Source: Oscillospiraceae bacterium (lineage in GTDB: Bacteria > Bacillota > Clostridia > Oscillospirales > Ruminococcaceae). From it: DNA of 64,000 nt. The stretch lies in the NCBI GenBank assembly GCA_020024215.1, contig JAHHUC010000002.1, positions 1 to 64,000 on the forward strand. The letters run 5' to 3'. This document shows positions 1 through 9,320 of the stretch, one piece after another. Every line of letters starts with the position of its first letter. Position 1 is the stretch's first letter. The translations under genes and the position numbers were made by a program. The notes under the pieces are model-generated. The model searched no databases. It was given only the letters and a program-made list of their open reading frames with translations, and was not told where the DNA came from.

Positions 1-755
1 GTCTTATACTGCTCGCACATTGTGATGAACCAGTTGGATTCGCTGTCATAGCCTAAGGGGCAGGATTCGGGATCTATTTCCTTTATCTTGGCGCAAAGCT
101 CCTTCATCTCATCCCAGGACTTGGGAACTGTGAGGCCGTGCTCATCAAAGAAGGTCTTGTTATAATAGAGGATATCTGTGGACTTGGACATGGGCAGGGT
201 GTACATAAGTCCATCTCCGAACTGCTTGCCCTCGTTGTAATAGCCCTCGATAAAATCTGCCTTCTGCTCATCGGTGAGGCCTAAAATTTCTGTTGTTCCG
301 TCAGCTCTCTTAACCTCCTGCTTGCTGTCGATAAAGCCGTCAAGCTGAACAACTGCCTTTGCAAGGTTGTAAAGAGCCACATGGTCAGAATAGCAGTAAG
401 CCAAATTGGGCTGGTTGCCAACTGTGATTTCTGTGCTTATCTGCTCACGAACATCGTCATAGCCGCCTATCTTTTCATGAACTACCTTGATGTTTGGATA
501 AAGCTTGTTAAATTCCTTTATATAGCTTTCCAAAACTGTGGACAGATTCTCTCCCATTGTGTGATAGAAGGTGATCTCCACCTCGCTGCCGTCATAGCCT
601 CCCTCGGGCACTTCAAAGCCTGCTGCCGCAGAAGCCTTTTCGCTGCTTTTGCCATCATCGGACGCTGCTGTGTTTGTATTTCCGCAGGCGGACAATGCGG
701 TTGTGCTTACGGCAAGTGTCAATGCCAGCACGGTTGATAAAATTTTCTTTTTCAT
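1..755 (-). CDS. Sugar ABC importer substrate-binding lipoprotein (3' end outside window)
   Basis: About 251 N-terminal codons are visible; the reading frame stays open to the left edge. The product starts MKKKILSTVLALTLAV and has a lipobox ending at LSAC (Cys about residue 24), so it should be an exported lipoprotein anchored outside the membrane. The mature part begins with the beta strand EITFYHTMGE, typical of family 1 (UgpB/MalE-like) extracellular solute-binding proteins. An AAAGGA ribosome-binding site precedes the ATG. It is the last visible gene of an operon with two permeases and an ATPase, which supports the role. Whether the ligand is a sugar, a sugar phosphate or another polyol cannot be told from this part. 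Confidence 0.88.
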   Translation of the reverse strand, partial: MKKKILSTVLALTLAVSTTALSACGNTNTAASDDGKSSEKASAAAGFEVPEGGYDGSEVEITFYHTMGENLSTVLESYIKEFNKLYPNIKVVHEKIGGYDDVREQISTEITVGNQPNLAYCYSDHVALYNLAKAVVQLDGFIDSKQEVKRADGTTEILGLTDEQKADFIEGYYNEGKQFGDGLMYTLPMSKSTDILYYNKTFFDEHGLTVPKSWDEMKELCAKIKEIDPESCPLGYDSESNWFITMCEQYK

Positions 756-818
756 GGGGTTATTTTCCTTTCTCCCTTGAAATTTGGATTTATTTTTATA
801 TAACAGGCATTTCGCCTA

Positions 819-1709
819 TTAACCCTTTATACCGCTTCTGCTGACTCCTGCCATAATGTATTTTCTCAAAAATACAAAAATCAGGAACAGAGGAGCAGAC
901 ACAATGGCAACAGCTGCCATCTGCACAGGATAGTTTACATCTCCGGTCGTATCTGTAAAGGCGTTTCTCAGACCATTTGTAATCATCTGGTGTGCAGCGT
1001 CATTGGCAACAAGCCTCGGCCAGATGTAGGAATTCCATGCGCCCATCATTTTAAGTATGGTGATTGAGATAAGCGTGGGCATGGAAAGCGGAACCATGAC
1101 CTTCCAAAGATATTTAAGGTCGCTTGTTCCGTCCACCTTTGCAGCCAGATACAATTCATTCGGTATCTGCAAAAAGTTCTGCCTGAGAAGGAAAATGTAA
1201 AACACACTGACAAGAAAGGGGACAATAAGAACCTTGAAGGAATTCATCCAGCCCAATCTTGTAACTGTTGCGTAATTGGTTATGGTGAAAAGCTCGCCGG
1301 GTATCATCATTGTTGCAAGAAGAAGGCCGAACATGGTTTCCCTTCCCTTAAATTCCAGCCTTGCAAAGGCAAAGGCTGAAAGAACAGTGATGACCAGAGA
1401 TAAAAGTGTGGAAACAACGCCCACATACATTGTATTGACAAAAAGCTTTCCCAGATTGGCAGCTGTAAATGCCTCTGCATAGTTGGAAAGCATCACCTGC
1501 CTCGGCCAGAAGGTCGGCGCACTGAGGCGATATTCGGCAAGTGTTTTTAAGGAAGAAATAACCATCCAGTAAAAGGGAAACAGCACTATCAACGCCATTA
1601 TTATAAGGAAGGCATACACAAAGAAAAGAGCTGTCCCCTTGAGAATTTTTTGCTTGAGTGCAATCCTCTGCATATCCCTATTCTGCATTACACCATTGCT
1701 TTCAGACAT
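819..1709 (-). CDS. Sugar ABC transporter permease, MalG/UgpE type
   Basis: Integral membrane subunit of about 296 residues with six hydrophobic segments and the cytoplasmic EAA-type loop (LAAKVDGTSDLKYLW, C-terminal third) that docks on the ATPase. The ATG at 1718 abuts its purine run. The second ATG (protein MSESNGVM) sits nine bases after GGGGG, so I chose that start. It follows the partner permease by 16 bases and precedes the binding-protein gene by 63, as in carbohydrate uptake CUT1 operons. Family membership is clear; the substrate is not. Confidence 0.9.
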   Translation of the reverse strand: MSESNGVMQNRDMQRIALKQKILKGTALFFVYAFLIIMALIVLFPFYWMVISSLKTLAEYRLSAPTFWPRQVMLSNYAEAFTAANLGKLFVNTMYVGVVSTLLSLVITVLSAFAFARLEFKGRETMFGLLLATMMIPGELFTITNYATVTRLGWMNSFKVLIVPFLVSVFYIFLLRQNFLQIPNELYLAAKVDGTSDLKYLWKVMVPLSMPTLISITILKMMGAWNSYIWPRLVANDAAHQMITNGLRNAFTDTTGDVNYPVQMAAVAIVSAPLFLIFVFLRKYIMAGVSRSGIKG

Positions 1710-1725
1710 ATGAAGCATCCCCCTT

Positions 1726-2670
1726 CTAATAATGCACTTTCTTCTTGCCCACCATTGTATTTATCAGTGTGACAACAAGAATTATTCCAAACAGTATGAG
1801 GGCTGCTGCGCTGGCAGTTCCCTGACTGTTGGTGGACAGGGCATCATATATAAAGCCCACCATTGTGTTAAGACGTCTTGCATCATCGGCAGGTCCCATA
1901 GTTTCGCCGAAAATACCGACAATGCTGCTGTATTCCTTGAAGCCGCCTATAAAGCCTGTGATGATGACATATGCCAGCATGGGGGAAAGAAGGGGCACTG
2001 TTATATGTGTAAACACCCTTCTCTTTGGTGTTCCGTCAACCTTTGCCGCATCATAATATTGTGTGTTGATGCTCTGAAGTCCCCCTAAGAGAACCAGTAT
2101 TTTGAAAGGGAGCGCATTCCATACAATGTAAACTGTAAGCACTATTATGTTGGCAGTGTACGTAGAGCCGTAATTTATCCAGTTGACGCTCTGACCGCCG
2201 AAAAATTCAATCACATTGTTGATAATTCCGGCTGTGACTATAATTTCGTTTTCCGTTCCGTAAAAGCTTCCCACAATGTTGAACATGGCGGCAAAAACCA
2301 TGCCTATGGCGATGGAATTTGTCACATAGGGAAGAAAGAAAATTGTCTGAAGACCCTTTTGCAGAAATTTGATTGAGTTTAGCGCCACAGCAATCAAAAG
2401 AGCCAGAAATGTAGAAATTGGAACTGTCAGCACACAAAGCAGTATGGTGGTTTTAAGACAGTTGATAAACTTGTTGTAATGAATTACCTTCACAAAGTTT
2501 CCAAAGCCAAAGGAATAGTTTATTCCGCCCACAGCCTGCAAGCCGCTGTAACCTTCCAGAAATGCCATTCTTATGGTATTTATTATGGGCCAGACCGTAA
2601 ATACAAGCAGCAGCACTATTGCAGGTGAGAGATAAAGCCAGGCCTTCCACTGTTGTTTATTATCTACCAT
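1726..2670 (-). CDS. Sugar ABC transporter permease, MalF/UgpA type
   Basis: Second membrane subunit, 314 residues. It opens with a short cytoplasmic tail and a first transmembrane helix (LYLSPAIVLLLVFTVWP), the usual N-terminus of UgpA/MalF-like permeases, and has the EAA loop YYDAAKVDGTPKRRVF near residue 205. It would form a heterodimer with the MalG-type subunit encoded just downstream. Its start lies two bases after the stop of the ATPase gene, so translation is probably coupled. Confidence 0.92.
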   Translation of the reverse strand: MVDNKQQWKAWLYLSPAIVLLLVFTVWPIINTIRMAFLEGYSGLQAVGGINYSFGFGNFVKVIHYNKFINCLKTTILLCVLTVPISTFLALLIAVALNSIKFLQKGLQTIFFLPYVTNSIAIGMVFAAMFNIVGSFYGTENEIIVTAGIINNVIEFFGGQSVNWINYGSTYTANIIVLTVYIVWNALPFKILVLLGGLQSINTQYYDAAKVDGTPKRRVFTHITVPLLSPMLAYVIITGFIGGFKEYSSIVGIFGETMGPADDARRLNTMVGFIYDALSTNSQGTASAAALILFGIILVVTLINTMVGKKKVHY

Positions 2671-2672
2671 AC

Positions 2673-3776
2673 CTACCTCACCTCAAAGTAAATTCGTTTT
2701 TCATCCTGCTTGTCAAACAGGAACACCTTGTGGGGCTTGAGGGAAAATCTCACATTCTCACAGCTTGCATCCACCTTGTTGTCTGCATTTATTATAGAGC
2801 GTATTACAGGATTTACTGAACATTTGCTGGTGGAGACAATGCTCACATCTCTTCCCATGACCTCCACATTGTTCAAATGGCACTGCATGGGTCCGTTTTC
2901 GTCAAGGATAAAGCCCTCCGGGCGAATTCCAACAAATACCTCTCTGTCATCTGCACCCTTTACATCCATAACTGCCGTGCCGTCAAGGTAAAGCTTTCCT
3001 TCTTTTACACTTCCTTCAAAAACATTTATAGGCGGTGTGCCCAAAAACTTTGCCACAAAGAGATTTACAGGATCATCATAAACATTTTGAGGATTTCCCA
3101 CCTGCTGAATGATTCCCAGCTTCATAACAACTATCATATCAGAGATGCTCATTGCCTCTTCCTGGTCATGTGTTACAAAAACTGTGGTGATGCCTGTCTT
3201 TTTCTGAATTTTTCTGATTTCCTCACGGGTTTGAAGCCTCAGCCTTGCATCGAGATTGCTCAACGGCTCGTCCAAAAGAAGCACGCGGGGCATCTTTACA
3301 AGCGCTCTTGCAATGGCAACTCTCTGCTGCTGACCTCCGGAAAGCTCGCTGGGCTTTCTCTCCATAAGATCATCTATCTGCACAAGCTTTGCGGCATAAA
3401 CAGCCCTGTCGAGCATCTGCTGCTTGCTCAGCTTGTCATCTCCCTTCAAATTCTGCAAGGGAAAGAGGATGTTCTGCTTTACAGTCATATGGGGATAAAG
3501 TGCATAATTCTGGAAAACCAAGCCCACTCCTCTGTTTTCGGTGGACAGCTCCGTAACATCATCCTCCCCAAAGAAAATTTTGCCCTGACTTGGTTTTTGT
3601 AGACCGCTTATCATATAAAGAGTTGTGCTTTTTCCGCATCCGGAGGGGCCTAAAAGCCCTATCAGCTTTCCGTCCGGTATTTCCAGATTGAAGTCATTTA
3701 CGGCAATGACCTCCTCATCCACCTTTTTGTTGCGTCCGGGAAAAATTTTTGTTATGTTCTGCAATACAATTTTCAT
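2673..3776 (-). CDS. ABC transporter ATPase, UgpC/MsmK/MalK type
   Basis: ATP-hydrolysing subunit, 367 residues. Walker A GPSGCGKST is at about 43-51, signature LSGGQ at 145-149 and Walker B VLLLDEP at 165-171, followed by a switch histidine (VFVTHDQEEA). The C-terminal third is a TOBE-type domain, as in MalK-like ATPases that drive CUT1 sugar importers. AGGAAAGGG precedes the ATG. It is unusual but not rare for the ATPase to be encoded inside such an operon, since many Firmicutes share one MsmK between several importers. Confidence 0.93.
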   Translation of the reverse strand: MKIVLQNITKIFPGRNKKVDEEVIAVNDFNLEIPDGKLIGLLGPSGCGKSTTLYMISGLQKPSQGKIFFGEDDVTELSTENRGVGLVFQNYALYPHMTVKQNILFPLQNLKGDDKLSKQQMLDRAVYAAKLVQIDDLMERKPSELSGGQQQRVAIARALVKMPRVLLLDEPLSNLDARLRLQTREEIRKIQKKTGITTVFVTHDQEEAMSISDMIVVMKLGIIQQVGNPQNVYDDPVNLFVAKFLGTPPINVFEGSVKEGKLYLDGTAVMDVKGADDREVFVGIRPEGFILDENGPMQCHLNNVEVMGRDVSIVSTSKCSVNPVIRSIINADNKVDASCENVRFSLKPHKVFLFDKQDEKRIYFEVR

Positions 3777-3817
3777 AAGGTTCCCTTTCCTATAAAAAAT
3801 ATTTATTTATTAAGAGA

Positions 3818-4579
3818 CTAATAGTCCTTATTTGACACTTCTTCTGCATGAAGCTTTTTCTTGTATTCAAGAAGCTCGGCACCATTTTTGAATATCATCT
3901 GACTTTGCAAATCCACCACCACGGTCTTTGCCAGAATGTCATGCAAAAAGGAATTTGTAGGCGTCGCTATAACCAATATAAGCTGCACAAGCAGAATAAG
4001 TCCCAGAATAATCATCCCCACAACCCCTATGGAGTTAAAAAATATCATCATTATTATAAAAAGAGGAACCATTGTCTCCAATGTATATTTTCCCAAAACA
4101 GTCCTTATGAAAAGAAGCACAGGGGTTATGCTTATGCCGCTTGTATGCATTACAGCTATTCCGAAAATCTTTTTGCCCAAAGTCTGCCCGTTTTTAAGGC
4201 AGATAGGAAGTGCAAATTCCATTATAAGATAGCCTGTCAGAACACTTATGCTTACAATCATCAATGTTAAATTTATAACCATCGTATAGTGAGCCATAAA
4301 CTCTTTGTCAGAGGAAAGAGCGGCATATGCCTTGTCAAAATCTGCCCTTTCCTTTTCGGTGAGCATATTGTAATCCTCATTTGTCATTTCAAAGCTGACG
4401 TTATATTCCTGCTCAAACCTTGCATAATCTCTGTTGAGCATATCCAGATGCCCCTCATAGCCGAGGGCCTCAGACAAAAAGAGCCCTGCTCCTGCAATGG
4501 CTATAACAAGCATGATGATGTCAAACAAAAAGGCGGATATCCTTTTATACATACCTGCCGTCTGAATATCAAAATTCAT
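3818..4579 (-). CDS. RDD family membrane protein
   Basis: About 253 residues with four or five hydrophobic helices. After the first ones comes a hydrophilic stretch rich in Glu and Asp (about residues 40-90), then a segment typical of RDD proteins (LPICLKNGQTLGKKIFGIAV). The first RDD arginine fits the N-terminal MYKRISAFLFDI. The function of RDD proteins is mostly unknown; some are Na+(Li+)/H+ antiporters. An upstream ATG (4603) lacks a ribosome-binding site, whereas AAAGG lies before the ATG used here. It is the first gene of the run leading into the ABC importer, with a 41-base gap, so co-transcription is likely though a functional link is only inferred. Confidence 0.72.
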   Translation of the reverse strand: MNFDIQTAGMYKRISAFLFDIIMLVIAIAGAGLFLSEALGYEGHLDMLNRDYARFEQEYNVSFEMTNEDYNMLTEKERADFDKAYAALSSDKEFMAHYTMVINLTLMIVSISVLTGYLIMEFALPICLKNGQTLGKKIFGIAVMHTSGISITPVLLFIRTVLGKYTLETMVPLFIIMMIFFNSIGVVGMIILGLILLVQLILVIATPTNSFLHDILAKTVVVDLQSQMIFKNGAELLEYKKKLHAEEVSNKDY

Positions 4580-4694
4580 AGAAAAACCAACCTTTCCAAC
4601 CATAGGAAAACAAATAAATCAAAAAAATAAAATGGCCTATGCCAAAAATCAACATTTTGGATACACAATACAGCATTATTATCCATTATTATAT

Positions 4695-4723
4695 ATGATA
4701 TCTCATTTTTTCTCTCTTGTCTA
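4695..4723 (-). promoter_or_regulatory. Candidate sigma-A promoter of the RDD/ABC importer operon
   Basis: TAGACA and TATCAT are separated by 17 bases, reading toward the RDD gene, with an AT-rich leader of about 110 bases. The -35 box is imperfect, so this is a moderate call. Confidence 0.45.
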
Positions 4724-4829
4724 TATTACTTTTTACTTATTAGCAATATATTGAAAAATTTTACTTCATAATGGTCAAAAAAACTTAATATTCACATTTT
4801 TTCCCACTTGACTTTACAGCAATTTTTCA

Positions 4830-4858
4830 TTGAAAAAGTCATATGTAAAATATATTAT
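4830..4858 (+). promoter_or_regulatory. Candidate sigma-A promoter of the ppx/gppA gene
   Basis: TTGAAA, 17-base spacer, TATTAT. Transcription would start about 25 bases before the ATG. The 300 bases between the two divergent genes hold this promoter and the opposing one; I see no other gene there. Confidence 0.6.
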
Positions 4859-4890
4859 AAGTTTATGTAAAGCTCAAGGAGGGAATTTTT

Positions 4891-5817
4891 ATGAACAGAA
4901 AAGCAGTTATAGACATAGGCTCAAACTCAATTAAATTTTTTGCTGGCGAAAAGGACAATGCCGGCAGTTTAAAAACCATTTTGGATACATTGGCTGTCAC
5001 ACGTTTAGGTGAGGGACTTGACAGACTTGGCATTATACCGGATTATGTGATGGAAAGAAATGTCTCTGCCATAGAGAAATTCTGCAAAACGGCAGACAAA
5101 TTGCAGGTATCAGAGATTGCGGCAGTCGGAACTATGGCGCTTAGAAGCGCAAAAAACAGCTCTGAATTTACAAAAAGGGTAAAAAAAGCCTGCGGTCTGG
5201 ATGTAAAAATAATAACCGGAGATCAGGAGGCATATCTTTCCTATCTGGGGGCAGCTTCCGCCTTGCAGACAGATGGGGATATCCTGCTTTTTGATAACGG
5301 CGGGGGCAGCACCGAATTTATTTTCGGAGACATATATCACATAAAGGAAAAATTCAGCATAAATCTGGGCGCTGTGAGAATAACAGAAAAATATTTTGAC
5401 AGCCTTCTCCCCTCACCTTCACATATAAAGGAGGCCTTGCTTGAAATAAGAAGGGAGCTTTTGCGCCTTTCAAATGTGAGCATACCGGCTTTTATTGCCG
5501 GCATAGGCGGAACAGTTACATCTATGGCAGCAATAAAGCAGAAACTAGACACCTATGAGATGGATGCCGTTGAAGGCTCCATACTGACAAAATCGGATGT
5601 AAAAGAGCAGCTGGAGCTTTTATTTGGCAAAACACCGGATGAAAGAAAAAGCATACCCGGACTTTCTCCTGAAAGGGCATATGTCATTTTGGGCGGCTCT
5701 CTCATCATCTACTCCATAATGGATGTCTTTGATATAAAAAAAATCACCGTAAGCAGCCGGGGACTTCGTCACGGGCTTATGTCACAGCTTTTTGAAAAAG
5801 ATAAGCAGGGGGATTAA
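4891..5817 (+). CDS. Exopolyphosphatase / guanosine pentaphosphatase family (Ppx/GppA)
   Basis: 308 residues, the length of the short Ppx/GppA form without the C-terminal HD-like domain. Two nucleotide-binding signatures of the actin-like ATPase fold are visible: AVIDIGSNSIKFF at the N-terminus and LFDNGGGSTEF near residue 140. The family removes terminal phosphate from inorganic polyphosphate or converts pppGpp to ppGpp; sequence alone does not settle which. GGAGGG precedes the ATG by a good distance. The gene stands alone between two promoters. Confidence 0.88.
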   Translation: MNRKAVIDIGSNSIKFFAGEKDNAGSLKTILDTLAVTRLGEGLDRLGIIPDYVMERNVSAIEKFCKTADKLQVSEIAAVGTMALRSAKNSSEFTKRVKKACGLDVKIITGDQEAYLSYLGAASALQTDGDILLFDNGGGSTEFIFGDIYHIKEKFSINLGAVRITEKYFDSLLPSPSHIKEALLEIRRELLRLSNVSIPAFIAGIGGTVTSMAAIKQKLDTYEMDAVEGSILTKSDVKEQLELLFGKTPDERKSIPGLSPERAYVILGGSLIIYSIMDVFDIKKITVSSRGLRHGLMSQLFEKDKQGD

Positions 5818-5909
5818 GCTGCATACCATAATTTAAGAATTGCATAAATTGCAAATACGTCACTTTATATTATCAATGACCTGCTTTAAGCATAGCACAT
5901 CACAGACTC

Positions 5910-5942
5910 CCTTGTATATGCCAAAAGGCAAGGTAATTTTTT
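5910..5942 (+). terminator. Weak terminator-like hairpin after ppx/gppA
   Basis: CCTTG and CAAGG arms are followed by TAATTTTTT. The stem is short, so confidence is low. Confidence 0.35.
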
Positions 5943-5970
5943 ACAATTCAAGCTTTGAAAGATGGTTTTA

Positions 5971-5999
5971 TTGCCCTCTTCCTTTTGCTGTGCTATACT
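5971..5999 (+). promoter_or_regulatory. Candidate sigma-A promoter of the RNA methyltransferase gene
   Basis: TTGCCC, 17-base spacer, TATACT. It lies inside what would be an N-terminal extension of the next gene, which supports the later ATG as the true start. Confidence 0.65.
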
Positions 6000-6035
6000 T
6001 TGAACAGATTTTATAAAATTTTGAAAGGGTATGCC

Positions 6036-6863
6036 ATGTCCAATATTATAGAGATAAATGACCTTGATGCTCCTTTTCTGGATGCGTATTTAAGACTTAC
6101 TGAAAACAGGCTCAGAAATCGGCTTGAGCCTCAAAAGGGCATATTTATAGCAGAAAGCCCTAAGGTAATTGATGTTGCTGTAAAAGAGGGCTATGAGCCC
6201 ATTTCATTTCTCATGGAGAAAAGGCATATCATCAATGATGCAAGGGATATTATTTCAAAATTTCCCCATGTGCCTGTTTACACATCAGAAAGAGAGGTTC
6301 TGGAAAAAATAACCGGATATACACTTACAAGAGGTGTTCTGGCTGCCATGAAAAGACCTGCGCTTTTGAATTTTGAGGAGATCTGCAAAAATGCCGGACG
6401 CATTGCGGTTTTGGAAAATGTGGTGGATGCAACAAACATAGGCGCCATAATGCGTTGTGCTGCTGCGCTTGATATTGATGCTGTGCTTTTAAACCCAACC
6501 TGCTGTGATGCATTTAACAGAAGGGCAATAAGGGTGAGCATGGGAACTGTTTTTCAGATTCCCTGGACCTATATATGCAGCACGCAGAAGGAGTGGGAAA
6601 AGGAAGGAATAGACAGGCTTCACGCACTTAATTTTAAAACTGCTGCAATGGCTTTAAGGGACGATACTGTAAGCATAGAGGACAAACGCCTTATAAATGA
6701 AGAAAAGCTGGCAATAATTTTAGGCGCAGAGGGCCATGGGCTTTCAAAAAATACCATAGCCTGCTGCGATTACACAATAAAAATCCCTATGGCTAACAAT
6801 GTGGATTCACTGAACGTGGCATCTGCTGCCGCTGTCGCCTTTTGGGAATTGAGAAAAAGATAA
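6036..6863 (+). CDS. TrmH/SpoU-type RNA 2'-O-methyltransferase
   Basis: 275 residues of the SPOUT class. The three SpoU motifs are present: LENVVDATNIGAIMR near residue 125, LGAEGHGLS near 225, and IPMANNVDSLNVASA near 250, which builds the trefoil-knot S-adenosylmethionine site. The N-terminal 90 residues resemble the substrate-binding domain of the RlmB/AviRb/TsnR group (FIAESPKVI), so the substrate is probably rRNA or tRNA ribose. GAAAGGG lies seven bases before this ATG. A longer frame from 5955 would overlap the promoter and is rejected. Confidence 0.88.
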   Translation: MSNIIEINDLDAPFLDAYLRLTENRLRNRLEPQKGIFIAESPKVIDVAVKEGYEPISFLMEKRHIINDARDIISKFPHVPVYTSEREVLEKITGYTLTRGVLAAMKRPALLNFEEICKNAGRIAVLENVVDATNIGAIMRCAAALDIDAVLLNPTCCDAFNRRAIRVSMGTVFQIPWTYICSTQKEWEKEGIDRLHALNFKTAAMALRDDTVSIEDKRLINEEKLAIILGAEGHGLSKNTIACCDYTIKIPMANNVDSLNVASAAAVAFWELRKR

Positions 6864-7129
6864 AGCACAAAAAGTGCAAAAAGTGCAGGCGATGCTTTGT
6901 TATCTTAACTGACTTGAACACCTCCCATAAAAGCTTTAACTGTTCTAAGCTTATATGCTTAAGCTAAGGCAGCTTTTTTTAAAAATCGCCCTTTCTTAAA
7001 TAAGCCGTCATATTCCGGCCTTGCCTGCTTTAACCCAAGCTTTTATATGAGCTTTCTTTAATTGATTCTGAAGTTGAAGCATTTCTTTTTTAACTGCTCC
7101 ACATAAAAGCTCTTTTTCTGTTTTGGATA

Positions 7130-7164
7130 TAAAAAAAGACAGCCTGCATTTTTGCAGACCGTCT
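7130..7164 (-). terminator. Intrinsic terminator, minus strand
   Basis: A 12-bp stem with two G-U pairs and a four-base loop is followed on the minus strand by seven T. The nearest minus-strand gene ends 750 bases upstream, so it closes either a long 3' untranslated region or a transcript I cannot identify. Confidence 0.55.
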
Positions 7165-7524
7165 ATTCACAAAAGTTATGCGGTTGTGGAATTTATGTGC
7201 TGTCAATTTCTTTTGTTTTTTAACCTTTTATTACAATATTTGCAGCACCTTTCTATCAAATGTCCGGCAGCAGAGCCTGATTGCAAATGGGCACAGTATC
7301 TGATTAAATCATTGCCGAAATATTTTTCTGTTCCCATATACAAGCTTTTCTCTTATCATTAAAAAAGAAGGAGTTGACGGAAAAGCGTTTGTTTTCTCTG
7401 CTCATTTTAGCTTTCTCACTTTCATAAATCCATATGCTTTCTATAAACAGCATTTTCCGTTTCAATTCATACTTTTTTAAATTGAATTTGCCCTTTGACT
7501 GCTCATCATACTCTAATCCTGATT

Positions 7525-7561
7525 GGCTTTAATCTATCTTATTGATTAAAGCCGATTTTTT
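7525..7561 (+). terminator. Terminator-like hairpin, plus strand
   Basis: GGCTTTAATC and GATTAAAGCC form a perfect 10-bp stem with a nine-base loop, followed by GATTTTTT. No plus-strand gene ends close by; it could serve the methyltransferase transcript or a lost gene. Confidence 0.45.
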
Positions 7562-7910
7562 AATTTCTTATGCTTATAAACAGCTTATTTTCCGTCCTTT
7601 CTGCTGTCGTTTAACTGCCATTTGCTTTTACTCTTAGGCAAATGGTCTGCATCTAAAGTAAGAAGGCGCAGAAATTTAAAAGGAAATGCTGCAAAAAGGA
7701 ACAATCCTTTACTTTGCCAAGCAAAAGCAGCTTTAAGGCCGACATAAGCAGCTTTTAAAGAAAGACAGCTTTCTTTATCCCAGCTTTGACTGCACTTATA
7801 AATTGCATAGGCTGTCCTGCTTGCCTATTTTTCTTAAAAATCGGAAAAAATCTTAAAGAGCAGCTTGAGAGAGCAAAAATTCCTGCCTTTTATTATGCTG
7901 TCAAAATTTT

Positions 7911-9320
7911 TTAGCCTATTCCGTTTAACAAAGCCCCTGCCACAAGAGCAATAACAGACATGGGCACATATACATATCTTCCTAAAAATATAATTCCCTC
8001 TCCCACAGGCTTTTTCCTGCCTGTGTTTATTTCTTTAAGTGCTTCTTCCTTTCTGCATACAAAGAAGAACATAAAGCCTGCTATTGCTGCACCTAAGGGA
8101 CAGATATAAATGGAAACTGCATCCATCCACTGACCTGTTATTCCCTGAATTGCCAGAGCCGCAATGCACCCAAGTCCGCAGGTTATAAGGCAGGCAGATG
8201 TCCTTTTAAGCTTGAACACCTCCTGCATGGTGGCAACAGGCGCCTCGTATAAATTTATAAGTGAGCTTACACCTGCAAAAAGCACACATATGAAGAATAT
8301 CATTCCCACTATCCTTCCGCCGGGCATGCCGTTGAATACATTTACAAGCCAGATAAACATAAGCTCAGGGCCGCCCTTTGAAAGATTTCCGCCGGCTGCT
8401 GCCATGGATGGGATAATTACCAATGCAGATAAAAGTGCGGCAGCTGTGTCAAAGAAAGCCACATTTTTTGAGGAAAACACCAAATCCTCCTTTTCAGAAA
8501 GATAGGAGCCGTATATTACGCTTCCGTTTCCTGCCACTGAAAGGGAGAAAAATGCCTGCCCGAAGGCAAAAATCCAAAGCTTTGGATTTTTGAGCATATG
8601 GGGATTTAGTGTGAATATATAAGAATAGCCCTCATGTGAATTGGGGAGTGTGAAAATGTAAAGCCCCAGACCTGCCAAAAGGAAAAAAAGCACAGGCATC
8701 ATAAATTTATTTGACCTTTCAATTCCCCCTCCTATGCCCATTATCATAATAAGGGCGCTGACAGCAAGTCCTGTTATCAGCCACATATTATTTCCTTGAC
8801 CTCCCAAAACAAGGGATATGCTTTCAGATAGGGCAGCTGTCTCGAAGGCTGCCTCATTAAATGCCTCTCCTATCAGTGCCATGTCTGTTCCCAGATTGTA
8901 TAAATCTCCTGAAATTCCCATAAATGTGTATCTGAAAATCCAGCCCACAACCACTGTATAGCCTATCGCCAGGGTCATTGAGCCTATTACCGGAAAAAGC
9001 CCTGCAATCTCCCCTGCCCTTCTGCTCCCCTTCATTTCGGCACAGTATCCAAAGGCGCCTATGGGCCCTGATTTTGTCATTCTTCCCAGCGCAAACTCCC
9101 CCAAAACACCGGAGGATGAAATTAAAACAACAAAGAAAAAATAAGGCAGCAAAAATGTAAGGCCGCCCCAAACAGAAACCATAATTGGGAAACGCCATAT
9201 ATTGCCCATCCCTACGGCCGAGCCTATGCAGGATAATATAAAGCCCCAATTACTCCTGAATCCGTCTCTTGTTTCTCTGTTCTTCTCTTTGATTTCCAAG
9301 CCCTTCACTTCTTTCTGCAT
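7911..9320 (-). CDS. Sodium-dependent transporter, NSS/SNF family
   Basis: 469 residues with 11-12 hydrophobic segments. The start of TM1 has the family signature GSAVGMGNIWRFP, whose backbone holds the Na+ and substrate sites in LeuT-like transporters. Bacterial members import amino acids or tryptophan-like compounds with Na+; the substrate here is unknown. The ATG is preceded only by an A-rich stretch, with no strong ribosome-binding site, and a small hairpin (GGTGA/TCACC) lies directly upstream. The promoter and first codons are duplicated 7.1 kb away (see the repeat entries). Confidence 0.9.
   Translation of the reverse strand: MQKEVKGLEIKEKNRETRDGFRSNWGFILSCIGSAVGMGNIWRFPIMVSVWGGLTFLLPYFFFVVLISSSGVLGEFALGRMTKSGPIGAFGYCAEMKGSRRAGEIAGLFPVIGSMTLAIGYTVVVGWIFRYTFMGISGDLYNLGTDMALIGEAFNEAAFETAALSESISLVLGGQGNNMWLITGLAVSALIMIMGIGGGIERSNKFMMPVLFFLLAGLGLYIFTLPNSHEGYSYIFTLNPHMLKNPKLWIFAFGQAFFSLSVAGNGSVIYGSYLSEKEDLVFSSKNVAFFDTAAALLSALVIIPSMAAAGGNLSKGGPELMFIWLVNVFNGMPGGRIVGMIFFICVLFAGVSSLINLYEAPVATMQEVFKLKRTSACLITCGLGCIAALAIQGITGQWMDAVSIYICPLGAAIAGFMFFFVCRKEEALKEINTGRKKPVGEGIIFLGRYVYVPMSVIALVAGALLNGIG

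Larger units (their letters stand above)
6864..7910. other. Gene-poor interval of about 1 kb with hairpins and decayed repeats
   Basis: No convincing gene is seen. A 79-codon frame on the minus strand (7585-7824) reads cleanly but has no start codon or ribosome-binding site and may be a remnant. An imperfect direct repeat shares the core TATAAACAGC...ATTTTCCGT at about 7442 and 7575. Several stem-loops occur, including CCATTTGC/GCAAATGG at 7618-7645 and the two terminator-like hairpins listed separately. Confidence 0.4.

Noticed and set aside
7123-7362. 79-codon plus-strand frame in the gene-poor gap
   Set aside because: No ribosome-binding site, low-complexity Phe/Leu/Cys content, and it overlaps a minus-strand terminator.
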